Notes: generated from the sequence alone by a model not told the origin. A stretch of DNA of 5,287 bases from CAIJZX01 sp043766165 (GCA_043766165.1 JAYUIJ010000023.1:1-5287); one strand, 5' to 3'. Shown: positions 1 through 4,914, numbered from the stretch's first letter. Numbers and translations: made by a program.

Positions 1-47
1 GTAACACCCATCGGAGACGTTCTTCTTGGATTGTTTTAACCATAGTG

Positions 48-89
48 ACAGACATGTACCCAGTGTATGGGAAACCGCCATATGTCTGT
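48..89. repeat. Imperfect nested inverted repeat in leader of first small gene
   Basis: ACAGACAT (48-55) is complementary to ATGTCTGT (82-89), and inside it CCCA (59-62) can pair with TGGG (68-71). A competing stem is possible between TATGG (66-70) and CCATA (78-82). The sequence lies about 95 bases upstream of the first well-supported start codon. It could be a structured leader, or the tail hairpin of a gene left of the window; the frame from base 1 ends at a TAA at 37-39. No T-run follows, so it is not an obvious terminator. The pairing is visible, but any function is unknown. Confidence 0.3.
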
Positions 90-182
90 ACACATTACCA
101 TACATATTTGATTTCCTACAGCACTCGTGTTAGGGTATTTTTATTGTTTTCATTAGAAGTGTCCTTTACCTTGGAGGCACAG

Positions 183-392
183 ATGGTGCTGAATCGCCCT
201 CAGGAAGCAGGATCCGTGTTCACACGTCGGACTGAGGAAGTTGCAGATATGCGCTTACAATGTTTGGACTTTTTCCTTAAGCATGCCACGAGTGACACAC
301 TGATAGATGTGCTGCAAAAACTCTACCAGGAGGAGATGGAAATCCGACAGCGTCAAGGGCGATCACATAATCTCCACATCCCTCAGTACTAG
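183..392 (+). CDS. Small uncharacterised protein, 69 aa
   Basis: I do not recognise this protein. The frame is open back to the left edge of the window, but the start is placed at the ATG at 183 because GGAGG (173-177) lies five bases before it. No comparable site precedes the upstream ATG at 45. The 69 residues are mostly charged and helix-forming: residues 15-58 are rich in Glu, Leu, Arg and Gln and contain one cysteine (Cys27). There is no signal peptide or membrane segment. The stop codon TAG (390-392) overlaps the first bases of an intrinsic terminator, so this appears to be the last or only gene of its transcript. The ribosome site and the terminator are the main evidence that it is real; its function is unknown. 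Confidence 0.5.
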   Translation: MVLNRPQEAGSVFTRRTEEVADMRLQCLDFFLKHATSDTLIDVLQKLYQEEMEIRQRQGRSHNLHIPQY

Positions 393-421
393 CGGCTCCA
401 ACAGTTCGGAACCGCTTTTTT
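391..421 (+). terminator. Intrinsic terminator after the 69-aa gene
   Basis: AGCGG (391-395) pairs with CCGCT (412-416). After one mismatch the stem continues as TCC/GGA (397-399 with 408-410), closing an 8-base loop. A run of six T bases (416-421) follows directly. The hairpin starts inside the stop codon of the small gene, which is a compact but normal arrangement. It would separate that gene from the tRNA region that follows. Confidence 0.75.
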
Positions 422-441
422 ATCTACCTACTTTCTCGGAC

Positions 442-470
442 TTGAAAAAGTTCTATAAATTTACTACACT
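442..470 (+). promoter_or_regulatory. Likely sigma-70-type promoter for the tRNA-Gly region
   Basis: TTGAAA (442-447, five of six match the -35 consensus) is followed after 17 bases by TACACT (465-470, four of six match the -10 consensus). The predicted start near 477 is roughly 23 bases before the 5' end of the split tRNA gene. It lies downstream of the terminator ending at 421, so it would start a new transcript. This is inferred from consensus only. Confidence 0.5.
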
Positions 471-499
471 ACTCCCACTTGTGGGGTTGCCACTTGTGA

Positions 500-533
500 G
501 CGGGTATCGTATACCGGTATTACCTCAGCTTTC
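500..533 (+). pseudogene. 5' half of an interrupted tRNA-Gly(UCC) gene
   Basis: These 34 bases match tRNA-Gly positions 1 to 35. They hold the acceptor strand GCGGGTA, the D arm with its GG pair, the anticodon stem strand TCAGC (525-529), and the loop start TTTC including the first two anticodon bases. The sequence then leaves the tRNA pattern at 534. The missing part is found at 724-762. Joining the halves gives a well-paired tRNA: GCGGGTA matches TACCCGC, and TCAGC matches GCTGA. The third acceptor pair is G-C here but A-T in the intact tRNA at 597-670. This shows that the two halves belong to each other and are not fragments of the inner gene. Unless the insert is removed from the RNA, this copy is dead. 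Confidence 0.8.
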
Positions 534-582
534 TCCCGCTCAATTTACATTAACAACATTTGGCGGGATCCCGCCGCAAAAT

Positions 583-680
583 AATCATTCCTTGGAGCAG
601 GTATCGTATACCGGTATTACCTCAGCTTTCCAAGCTGATGAAAGGGGTTCGACTCCCCTTACCTGCTCCAAGGAATGATT
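583..680. repeat. 21-base perfect inverted repeat enclosing the intact tRNA-Gly
   Basis: Bases 583-603 are the exact reverse complement of 660-680. Seven of the pairs are the tRNA acceptor stem (597-603 with 660-666). The other fourteen extend beyond it, so the leader just before the tRNA can pair with its discriminator, CCA end and trailer. Ordinary tRNA genes do not have this extended pairing. In the precursor it would hide the CCA end and could hinder 5' and 3' processing. Confidence 0.9.
597..670 (+). tRNA. tRNA-Gly, anticodon UCC, with encoded CCA
   Basis: This is a full 74-base cloverleaf that reads GGA and GGG glycine codons. The acceptor stem is GCAGGTA (597-603) with TACCTGC (660-666), then discriminator T667 and an encoded CCA (668-670). 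U73 is the usual glycine identity base in bacteria. The D arm has its GG pair. The anticodon stem TCAGC/GCTGA encloses the loop TTTCCAA, giving anticodon TCC. The T arm AGGGG/CCCCT encloses TTCGACT. The sequence closely resembles the tRNA-Gly(UCC) of Escherichia coli as I remember it. All stems are fully paired apart from the usual short D stem, so it should be functional. It lies inside the insert that splits a second tRNA-Gly(UCC) gene, and is probably transcribed from the promoter at 442-470. Confidence 0.94.
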
Positions 681-723
681 TGCATTTGTTCATTAATACA
701 AGTTCTCTAAATTTGCGGCGGGA

Positions 724-762
724 CAAGCTGATGAAAGGAGTTCGACTCTCCTTACCCGCTCA
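724..762 (+). pseudogene. 3' half of the interrupted tRNA-Gly(UCC) gene
   Basis: The fragment begins with CAA, the last anticodon base and loop end, and the stem strand GCTGA. It continues with the variable region, a paired T arm (AGGAG/CTCCT around TTCGACT), acceptor strand TACCCGC (753-759) and discriminator T760. It picks up exactly where the 5' half at 500-533 stops, with no base lost or repeated. The 3' end reads TCAT, so no full CCA is encoded, unlike the inner tRNA. The T-stem pairs differ from the inner tRNA but remain paired, so this gene was functional before it was split. Confidence 0.8.
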
Positions 763-789
763 TAGGTCGCAACTACGGAATTGACGACT

Positions 790-861
790 AGGTTGATACG
801 TCCCTCGTCTCATCACTTCGGGACAAGTTAATGGAAAGGGCTATAGAACGCCCTTCAACCT
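790..861 (+). other. Decayed tRNA-like sequence upstream of the methyltransferase
   Basis: AGGTTGA (790-796) pairs perfectly with TCAACCT (855-861). AGGGC (837-841) pairs with GCCCT (850-854) directly against it, as a T stem stacks on an acceptor stem. The 72-base span has tRNA proportions. Bases 819-838 also repeat 719-738 with a 100-base offset: CGGGACAAG is identical in both, and the next bases nearly so. However, the loop opposite 837-854 is not a T-loop and the anticodon stem does not pair. It is probably a degraded tRNA-Gly copy, or a duplication of the right edge of the insert. A structured leader for the next gene is a less likely alternative. Confidence 0.35.
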
Positions 862-880
862 TCATCTTACAACCTACAAC

Positions 881-1627
881 ATGCACCCTATCAAACAACT
901 CGTCCCCGGCGGAACTCGCTATCAAATTCGACGTTTATTTGAAATTGCGGAGGCTGTTGTTCTGACCGGAAATACTTTTCACTGTCCCTGCTGCAACGGC
1001 AAGTTTCGGAAGATGTTACCGGCCGGACGATTTAAACGTCCCAATGCACGTTGTCCACGTTGCGGCTCACTTGAACGTCACCGGCTGATCTGGTTGTACC
1101 TCCAACAGAAAACCGATTTCTTTGCGATGCCGTACAAAGTTCTTGACGTGGCACCGGATGATTTTATGCAAAAGAAGTTTCGCTCACTCTCAAATCTCGA
1201 TTATCTCAGCATCGATTTAGAATCCCCGATCGCGATGCGGAATATGGACGTCACGAAATTAGAATTACCTGACGCAAGTTTTGATGTGATTTTTTGTAAC
1301 CATGTTTTCGAACACATTCCTGATGACCGGGCGGCCATGAAAGAACTGCGGCGTGTCTTAAAACCAAAAGGTTTTGCGATTTTACAAACACCGATTGATG
1401 ATACTCGTGATACAACTGACGAAGATTTTACTGTCACTGATCCGCAAGAACGGTTGCGTCGTTTTGGACAAACGGATCACGTTCGCGTCTATGGTCGTGA
1501 CTTTTTTGATCGTTTACGCCAATCGGGCTGGGACGTAACGCATGATCGTTTCGTCAAAACATTTTCAGACGTACATGCGAAACAGTATGCACTTGATCCG
1601 AAAGAAGATATCATTATTGGTTGGTAG
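881..1627 (+). CDS. SAM-dependent methyltransferase with N-terminal zinc ribbon
   Basis: The protein is 248 aa and probably cytosolic. Residues 35-61 hold a four-cysteine metal site (Cys35, Cys38, Cys58, Cys61) followed by SLERHR. From about residue 86 it has a class I (type 11) methyltransferase fold. KVLDVAPDD (86-94) stands at the SAM-binding loop. Asp112 ends strand 2, MDVTKLELP (122-130) would contact the adenine side, and FDVIFCNHVFEHIPDD (134-149) and LRRVLKPKGF (156-165) are typical of the family. The SAM loop lacks the usual glycine-rich form, as in some relatives with this cysteine module. Such proteins are often linked to cell-surface sugar or lipid modification, but the substrate cannot be read here. 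No clear ribosome site precedes ATG 881; an earlier in-frame start is not evident. It appears to be a single gene. Confidence 0.88.
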   Translation: MHPIKQLVPGGTRYQIRRLFEIAEAVVLTGNTFHCPCCNGKFRKMLPAGRFKRPNARCPRCGSLERHRLIWLYLQQKTDFFAMPYKVLDVAPDDFMQKKFRSLSNLDYLSIDLESPIAMRNMDVTKLELPDASFDVIFCNHVFEHIPDDRAAMKELRRVLKPKGFAILQTPIDDTRDTTDEDFTVTDPQERLRRFGQTDHVRVYGRDFFDRLRQSGWDVTHDRFVKTFSDVHAKQYALDPKEDIIIGW

Positions 1628-1662
1628 AGATTGTAATCTACGTTCCGATACAAACACCATTC

Positions 1663-1767
1663 TTTCCCGTCATCCTGAAGTGAAGCCGCGCGAAACTGAA
1701 GGATCTTCTCTCGCCATCAAGCTCATCTTCAGCATTGAATCAAGTATATAGACCAGCTGACGGGAAA
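1663..1767. repeat. REP-like inverted-repeat element, about 105 bp
   Basis: TTTCCCGTCA (1663-1672) is the exact reverse complement of TGACGGGAAA (1758-1767). Just inside the left arm is a second hairpin. ATCCT (1672-1676) pairs with AGGAT (1700-1704) and AGT with ACT, separated by facing GA/GA bases that could form tandem G-A pairs. The left part resembles the GTCATCCTGA...GAAGGATCT repeats that I recall from many bacterial genomes, but this is memory and not a search. It fills the gap between the methyltransferase and the next gene and contains no convincing coding sequence. Confidence 0.55.
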
Positions 1768-1847
1768 CCGGAAGAATTGACGAGCGCTCATATATCCTGT
1801 ACACCATACTAGATAGTTACTATACGTTTTTTTCACGGAGGATTCTC

Positions 1848-2156
1848 ATGGCGTTGACACCCCAGCAGGCAGCTACCCTTGAACATAGTGTCGCCACAGC
1901 CGTCATGCAGTATCAATCGCAGATTGACCAACGCCTAGTTCAGGCAGGTGGTACCCCGAAAATTACTGTTACCGTTAGGCACCAGGGCGACGGCTCAGTT
2001 ATCTGGGCAACGATCAAACATAACTACACGCGACTCGGTTGGTCATTTCGTATGGAATCACATGATAACGAGTATACGCTCATCTTCACCAGAACCGGGA
2101 AACAGGAGGCAGCTTGTTCGAAATGTGGTCGATCGTTATCGGCCCAACCAGCCTAA
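1848..2156 (+). CDS. Small uncharacterised protein, 102 aa, with C-terminal CxxC
   Basis: I do not recognise this protein. The start is ATG 1848, with GGAGG at 1837-1841 six bases upstream. Residues 1-34 look helical (Gln- and Ala-rich). Residues 38-82 alternate as beta strands with several aromatic positions, and the tail has Cys90 and Cys93 in a SKCG setting that could bind metal or form a disulfide. There is no signal peptide or membrane segment, so it is probably cytosolic. The downstream small gene overlaps its end by about 34 bases in another frame, which suggests one transcript ending at the terminator at 2363-2395. The ribosome site and its ordered amino-acid pattern support it as real; function is unknown. 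Confidence 0.6.
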   Translation: MALTPQQAATLEHSVATAVMQYQSQIDQRLVQAGGTPKITVTVRHQGDGSVIWATIKHNYTRLGWSFRMESHDNEYTLIFTRTGKQEAACSKCGRSLSAQPA

Positions 2157-2377
2157 CGCTGGATGACATTGGTCAGCCGCGACCGTTCACCGTACGAAGA
2201 GCAGATGGTCAACTTTTCCCGGTCGTCATGCTTGTGAAAACGATCGGACGTACAGCATCATGTACCCAAAGTTCTTTCCACGGCACCTTCACCGTCGACT
2301 ATATCACCTACAGCGCCGTCGGGTGCTACTGCGCCAGCGACCGCACCGGTTTCTTCCACACCACATCCGCTCCGTAA
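2123..2377 (+). CDS. Possible small uncharacterised protein overlapping the 102-aa gene
   Basis: This frame encodes about 84 aa from ATG 2123, or 87 from TTG 2114. AGGAGG (2104-2109) lies 4 bases before the TTG and 13 before the ATG, so neither spacing is ideal and the start is uncertain. The product is mixed, with three cysteines (in SCT and GCYC settings), no membrane segment and no motif I can name. Support comes from the strong upstream ribosome site and from its stop codon (2375-2377), which falls inside the loop of an intrinsic terminator. It overlaps the end of the 102-aa gene out of frame. A frameshift joining the two is possible but not indicated by either sequence. Confidence 0.42.
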   Translation: MWSIVIGPTSLTLDDIGQPRPFTVRRADGQLFPVVMLVKTIGRTASCTQSSFHGTFTVDYITYSAVGCYCASDRTGFFHTTSAP

Positions 2378-2395
2378 CTGGGTCGGATGTTTTTT
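2363..2395 (+). terminator. Intrinsic terminator closing the two small genes
   Basis: ACATCCG (2363-2369) pairs perfectly with CGGATGT (2384-2390) around a 14-base loop, followed by six T bases (2390-2395). It points in the plus direction only; read on the minus strand it has no T-run, so it would not stop the convergent deaminase transcript. The stop codon of the preceding frame sits in its loop. Confidence 0.75.
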
Positions 2396-2396
2396 A

Positions 2397-2497
2397 TCCA
2401 GCACCACTTTTAATGATTATATGGTTATTTGAAAATACGATACAGGAACTACTGCTGCTGTTCTTAGAACATGAGCATCCTTGAAAGTGGTGCTGGA
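2397..2497. mobile_element. MITE-like element, copy 1 (101 bp, TTTA target duplication)
   Basis: TCCAGCACCACTTT (2397-2410) and AAAGTGGTGCTGGA (2484-2497) are perfect inverted repeats of 14 bases. Both sides carry TTTA (2393-2396 and 2498-2501), as expected of a 4-base target duplication. The interior has no gene of its own. The same terminal core CCAGCACCAC ends a second element at 4811-4914. The right duplication contains the stop codon of the minus-strand deaminase, so insertion was at the very end of that gene, right after the terminator of the opposing genes. It must have been mobilised by a transposase encoded elsewhere. Confidence 0.72.
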
Positions 2498-2498
2498 T

Positions 2499-3038
2499 TT
2501 ATTTCTTTTCCTTAAGTTGAACGTTGCCTTCTTTTGCTAACTTCTCTTCAATGTCGTGCGAAAATAACTCTTGCATTCTTGAATTCCAGTCTGGATTAGG
2601 CTTGTACTCTTCCATGATGACGCCAGCCTCTCGTAAGTAATCAATGCAATAAGCATTACGATAAATTTTACCATAAATTACTCGCTTGACGCCGGCAGCA
2701 ATAATGTATTTTGCACAGTGAATGCAAAACGTATATTTCGTGTACATGGTTGACCCTTCGGTTGAGGCGCCTGGTATTGTGGCTGCTTGTAAGATTGCGT
2801 TATGCTCACCATGAATAGTGCGCACGCAATGACCTTCCTCCATTAAATGACCAGCCTCATCACAATGCGGTAATCCTGGAGGTGAACCATTATAACCGGT
2901 CGAGATAATCCGGTTGTTTTTTACAAGCACTGCGCCAGCTTCAAGTCGATCGCAAGTGCTCCGCGTCGCTACAATGCGAGCAATCGACATAAAATAATCA
3001 TCCCAGGATGGACGGTAGCGATGTAACTGCTCAGTCAT
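2499..3038 (-). CDS. Deoxycytidylate (dCMP) deaminase family protein
   Basis: This cytosolic zinc enzyme converts dCMP to dUMP, feeding dTMP synthesis. From ATG 3038 it is 179 aa, a normal size. RPSWDDYFM (9-17) opens the family domain. Catalytic His76 and Glu78 lie in RTIHGEHNA, with zinc ligands Cys105 and Cys108. Cys29, Cys59, His70 and Cys71 may form a second metal site, as in ComEB-type relatives. The proline usual before the first zinc cysteine is Phe104 here. The start is uncertain: TTG 3059 adds seven residues, and AGGAGG lies further upstream (3079-3084), rather far from either start. ATG 3038 is preferred because it leaves the usual short lead into RPSW. The gene is convergent with the small genes on its right-hand end and divergent from the DedA gene. 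Confidence 0.92.
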   Translation of the reverse strand: MTEQLHRYRPSWDDYFMSIARIVATRSTCDRLEAGAVLVKNNRIISTGYNGSPPGLPHCDEAGHLMEEGHCVRTIHGEHNAILQAATIPGASTEGSTMYTKYTFCIHCAKYIIAAGVKRVIYGKIYRNAYCIDYLREAGVIMEEYKPNPDWNSRMQELFSHDIEEKLAKEGNVQLKEKK

Positions 3039-3120
3039 ATGGAAGAGTTGATTCAGCAAGTAAAAACCGATATACTTCCCTCCTAGTCTAACATAATCTG
3101 TAATCGAATTCCAAACCTGT

Positions 3121-3786
3121 ATGATCGATATTCTCTCGAGCCTGCTTCATCCAACTACCACTATTCAATCCGCTGGAACTATTGGCGGCTACATTCTGAT
3201 CACTGCCATTATTTTTGCTGAATGCGGTTTACTGGTTGGCTTCTTTTTGCCGGGCGACAGTTTACTGTTTGCCGCCGGAGTTTTAGCGGCCCAAGGATTA
3301 TTCAATGTCTGGATAGTGATGGCGCTGTTGCTGATCGCCGCCATTGTTGGTGTCAGTGTTGGATATACTTTTGGCACTCGTTGGGGGCGGAAGTTGTTCA
3401 TGAAAGAAGACTCGCGTTTTTTCAAAAAAGAAAATTTAGAAAAAGCTGAAGCATTTTACACAAAGCATGGAGGTAAGACAATTATTCTGGCACGCTTCAT
3501 ACCAGTCGTGCGTACATTCGTGCCAGTGGTAGCTGGTATTAGCCGGATGTCGTACCCGAAGCTACTGATGTACAACATTATTGGCGGCGTCATCTGGGTC
3601 ATCGGTTTAGTTGGTGGCGGATTTTTACTCGGCGAAAAAGTTTCGAATATTGACAAGTATTTACTCCCGATCATTCTGATTATCGTATTTTTGTCCATCG
3701 CGCCTGGATTAGTGGCCATGTTAAAAACACCGGAACGACGTCGCGGCAGTTGGGCGATGGTCAAAAGTATTTTTTCTCGAAAGTAG
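3121..3786 (+). CDS. DedA family (SNARE-associated/VTT) inner-membrane protein
   Basis: The 221-aa integral membrane protein belongs to a family linked to lipid carrier or phospholipid movement across the membrane and to envelope homeostasis. Hydrophobic segments lie at about 21-60 (with a re-entrant break at Pro44-Gly45-Asp46), 63-85, 150-171 and 180-200. Family marks are AECGLLVGFFLPGDSLLF (33-50), GTRWGRK (85-91) and RFIPVVRTFVPVVAG (125-139), whose arginines and prolines are characteristic. The tail is basic, as expected on the cytoplasmic side. No ribosome site precedes ATG 3121, so the leader may be short. It stops seven bases before the kinase gene, so the two are probably one operon. 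The transported substrate cannot be read from sequence. Confidence 0.93.
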   Translation: MIDILSSLLHPTTTIQSAGTIGGYILITAIIFAECGLLVGFFLPGDSLLFAAGVLAAQGLFNVWIVMALLLIAAIVGVSVGYTFGTRWGRKLFMKEDSRFFKKENLEKAEAFYTKHGGKTIILARFIPVVRTFVPVVAGISRMSYPKLLMYNIIGGVIWVIGLVGGGFLLGEKVSNIDKYLLPIILIIVFLSIAPGLVAMLKTPERRRGSWAMVKSIFSRK

Positions 3787-3793
3787 TAAATCT

Positions 3794-4714
3794 ATGAAAG
3801 TAACACTCTTCGGTTATATTTCACGCGATCGGAATATTTTACCAAGCGGTGAAACGAGTGAAATAGTTGGTGGTAAAGGATTGTTTGGCGCTACCGCATT
3901 GTCACGGAGCGGTATTGAGGTTGAATTAGTAACGTGGTTACCGGAAAATGATTTGGGGTTATTGTCTGAGTTAAACAATCTTGGTATTACGATTCACGTA
4001 ATTCCGATGGATGTAGGTGTAGCTACTACCAATACACATACAGACGACGTCACAATCGCCACGAGCACATCAGATCCGAAACCAATTACTATTGCCGACA
4101 TCACTGAAGATATTCGTCAGGCAATTGTGACGAGTGATGTGGTACTATTCATGCCTGAAGCAGAACACAAAGTTCCCATCGACGTTATTCGTTATATCAG
4201 TCATGACCTTGGATTAACTGTTTTCGCTGACATTGGGAAGTATTTCCGGAAAACAGAAACTGATGAAACCTTGACTCCGCAGTACCCGTGGCCGCGTCAA
4301 GCAGAATTCCTAAGCAGCTTCACCACTGTTTTTCTATCAGCGGAAGATGTACAGGCAGCCATTGATCAAGGTGAATCAATCTTGTCGTTGGCTCGGACTA
4401 TGGCCGAAGAAGGCCCAGCAGAAGTCGTGATCACCGAAGGTAGCAAGGGTGCCTGGGTCTTTAGCCGTGAAACGAATGAACTCATTCATGTTGAAGTCTA
4501 CCCGCCAAAGAATATTGTTGATCCTACTGGCGCCGGAGATACGTTTATCGGCGCTTATGTAGCAGAACATCTGCGATCAGATGACATCCACGCCTCTGGA
4601 AGGTTTGCATCGATGGCCGCTAGCCTCAGTCTCAACTATTCTGGTCCATTGCGGGAATCAGCCACAGAAATTAATGCAAAACTCAAGGAAATTGGTGAAA
4701 CTGCCAAAGATTAA
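3794..4714 (+). CDS. PfkB/ribokinase-family carbohydrate kinase
   Basis: The 306-aa cytosolic enzyme should transfer phosphate from ATP to a sugar or nucleoside-like substrate. The family length is about 300. The substrate-binding GGKG (26-29) is in the first signature region. Asp146 and Arg152 lie in the DxxxxxR region before the lid. TEGSKGAW (214-221) is the nucleotide-binding strand-turn, and DPTGAGDTFIGAYV (243-256) is the PfkB signature with anion-hole GAG and catalytic Asp249. The N-terminal half is less conserved, which leaves the substrate open (ribose, fructose, adenosine-like or another). It follows the DedA gene by seven bases without its own clear ribosome site, so translation may be coupled. 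Two terminator-like sequences follow at 4723-4793. Confidence 0.92.
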   Translation: MKVTLFGYISRDRNILPSGETSEIVGGKGLFGATALSRSGIEVELVTWLPENDLGLLSELNNLGITIHVIPMDVGVATTNTHTDDVTIATSTSDPKPITIADITEDIRQAIVTSDVVLFMPEAEHKVPIDVIRYISHDLGLTVFADIGKYFRKTETDETLTPQYPWPRQAEFLSSFTTVFLSAEDVQAAIDQGESILSLARTMAEEGPAEVVITEGSKGAWVFSRETNELIHVEVYPPKNIVDPTGAGDTFIGAYVAEHLRSDDIHASGRFASMAASLSLNYSGPLRESATEINAKLKEIGETAKD

Positions 4715-4722
4715 GGATTTTT

Positions 4723-4884
4723 GCTGAGGTTAGCCTTTTTCTTTACACATTGAAAATTATATTGGCTAAGGTTAGTCAATATAATGATTTTTTGAACTGG
4801 GAACCATTGACCCAGCACCACAATAGACTCGTGCAGGCCTACTTTTGAACATGTTTTCCTCATCAAAAATTGCTAAGATTAGCC
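4723..4884. repeat. Three copies of a short palindromic motif GCTRAGRTTAGYC
   Basis: The motif is present at 4723-4735, 4765-4777 and 4872-4884. Each is near-palindromic (GCTAA/TTAGC with two central bases). Copies 1 and 3 are also followed by a T-run (CCTTTT). Copy 2 forms the top of a longer hairpin, and copy 3 lies inside the second MITE. They could be protein-binding sites, duplicated mini-terminators, or residues of another repeat. Nothing further can be said from one window. Confidence 0.5.
4756..4793 (+). terminator. AT-rich terminator-like hairpin after the kinase gene
   Basis: ATTATATTG (4756-4764) pairs with CAATATAAT (4777-4785). The stem continues with a G-T wobble and CTA/TAG around a 4-base loop, and six T bases follow at 4788-4793. 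The stem has 13 pairs but low GC, so it may be a modest terminator. It is well placed to end the DedA-kinase operon. Confidence 0.5.
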
Positions 4885-4914
4885 TTTTATTGGTTTTTCT
4901 ATTGTGGTGCTGGG
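4811..4914. mobile_element. MITE-like element, copy 2 (104 bp, TTGA target duplication)
   Basis: CCCAGCACCACAATAG (4811-4826) and CTATTGTGGTGCTGGG (4899-4914) are perfect 16-base inverted repeats. TTGA flanks both sides (4807-4810 and 4915-4918). The terminal core CCAGCACCAC, the length and the 4-base duplication match copy 1 at 2397-2497, and both interiors contain GAACATG followed a few bases later by TCCT. No coding sequence is inside. The right duplication makes a perfect -35 box, TTGACA (4915-4920). Confidence 0.75.

Larger units (their letters stand above)
534..723 (+). mobile_element. 190-bp insert with complementary ends inside tRNA-Gly, carrying its own tRNA-Gly
   Basis: The insert separates anticodon bases 35 and 36 of a tRNA-Gly gene. 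It starts TCCCGC (534-539) and ends GCGGGA (718-723), which are complementary. A longer copy of the end, TCCCGCCGCAAA (569-580), is an exact 12-base complement of 712-723. Between them, 562-575 is a perfect 14-base palindrome. The core holds an intact tRNA-Gly(UCC) at 597-670, itself inside a 21-base perfect inverted repeat. There is no reading frame for a transposase and no clear target duplication. It could be a non-autonomous element that restores the tRNA it breaks, or the result of tRNA gene duplication and deletion. The structure is seen directly; mobility is inferred. Confidence 0.5.

Noticed and set aside
597..670. UGA recoded as glycine (as in SR1/Gracilibacteria)
   Set aside because: No visible stop is TGA, which drew attention, but the tRNA anticodon is UCC, not UCA, and the conserved genes are full length in the standard code with no in-frame TGA needed.
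534..723. Group I intron in the tRNA-Gly anticodon loop
   Set aside because: The exact exon junction needed to rebuild the anticodon would put C before the insert and A at its end, not the usual U and G. At 190 bases with an intact tRNA inside, there is little room for a catalytic core.
500..762. Archaeal-type split tRNA gene joined by a splicing endonuclease
   Set aside because: The complementary ends at the junction recall split tRNA leaders, but the junction lacks a clear bulge-helix-bulge and the tRNA and gene signals are bacterial. Kept only as a remark in the finding.
1542..1751. Open frame across the end of the methyltransferase and the REP-like repeat
   Set aside because: It overlaps a well-supported gene in another frame and runs into an inverted repeat; there is no ribosome site.
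2260..2484. Open frame running through the terminator and MITE copy 1
   Set aside because: It crosses a terminator and a non-coding element, and its composition (many His, Arg and Leu) looks like a frame shadow.
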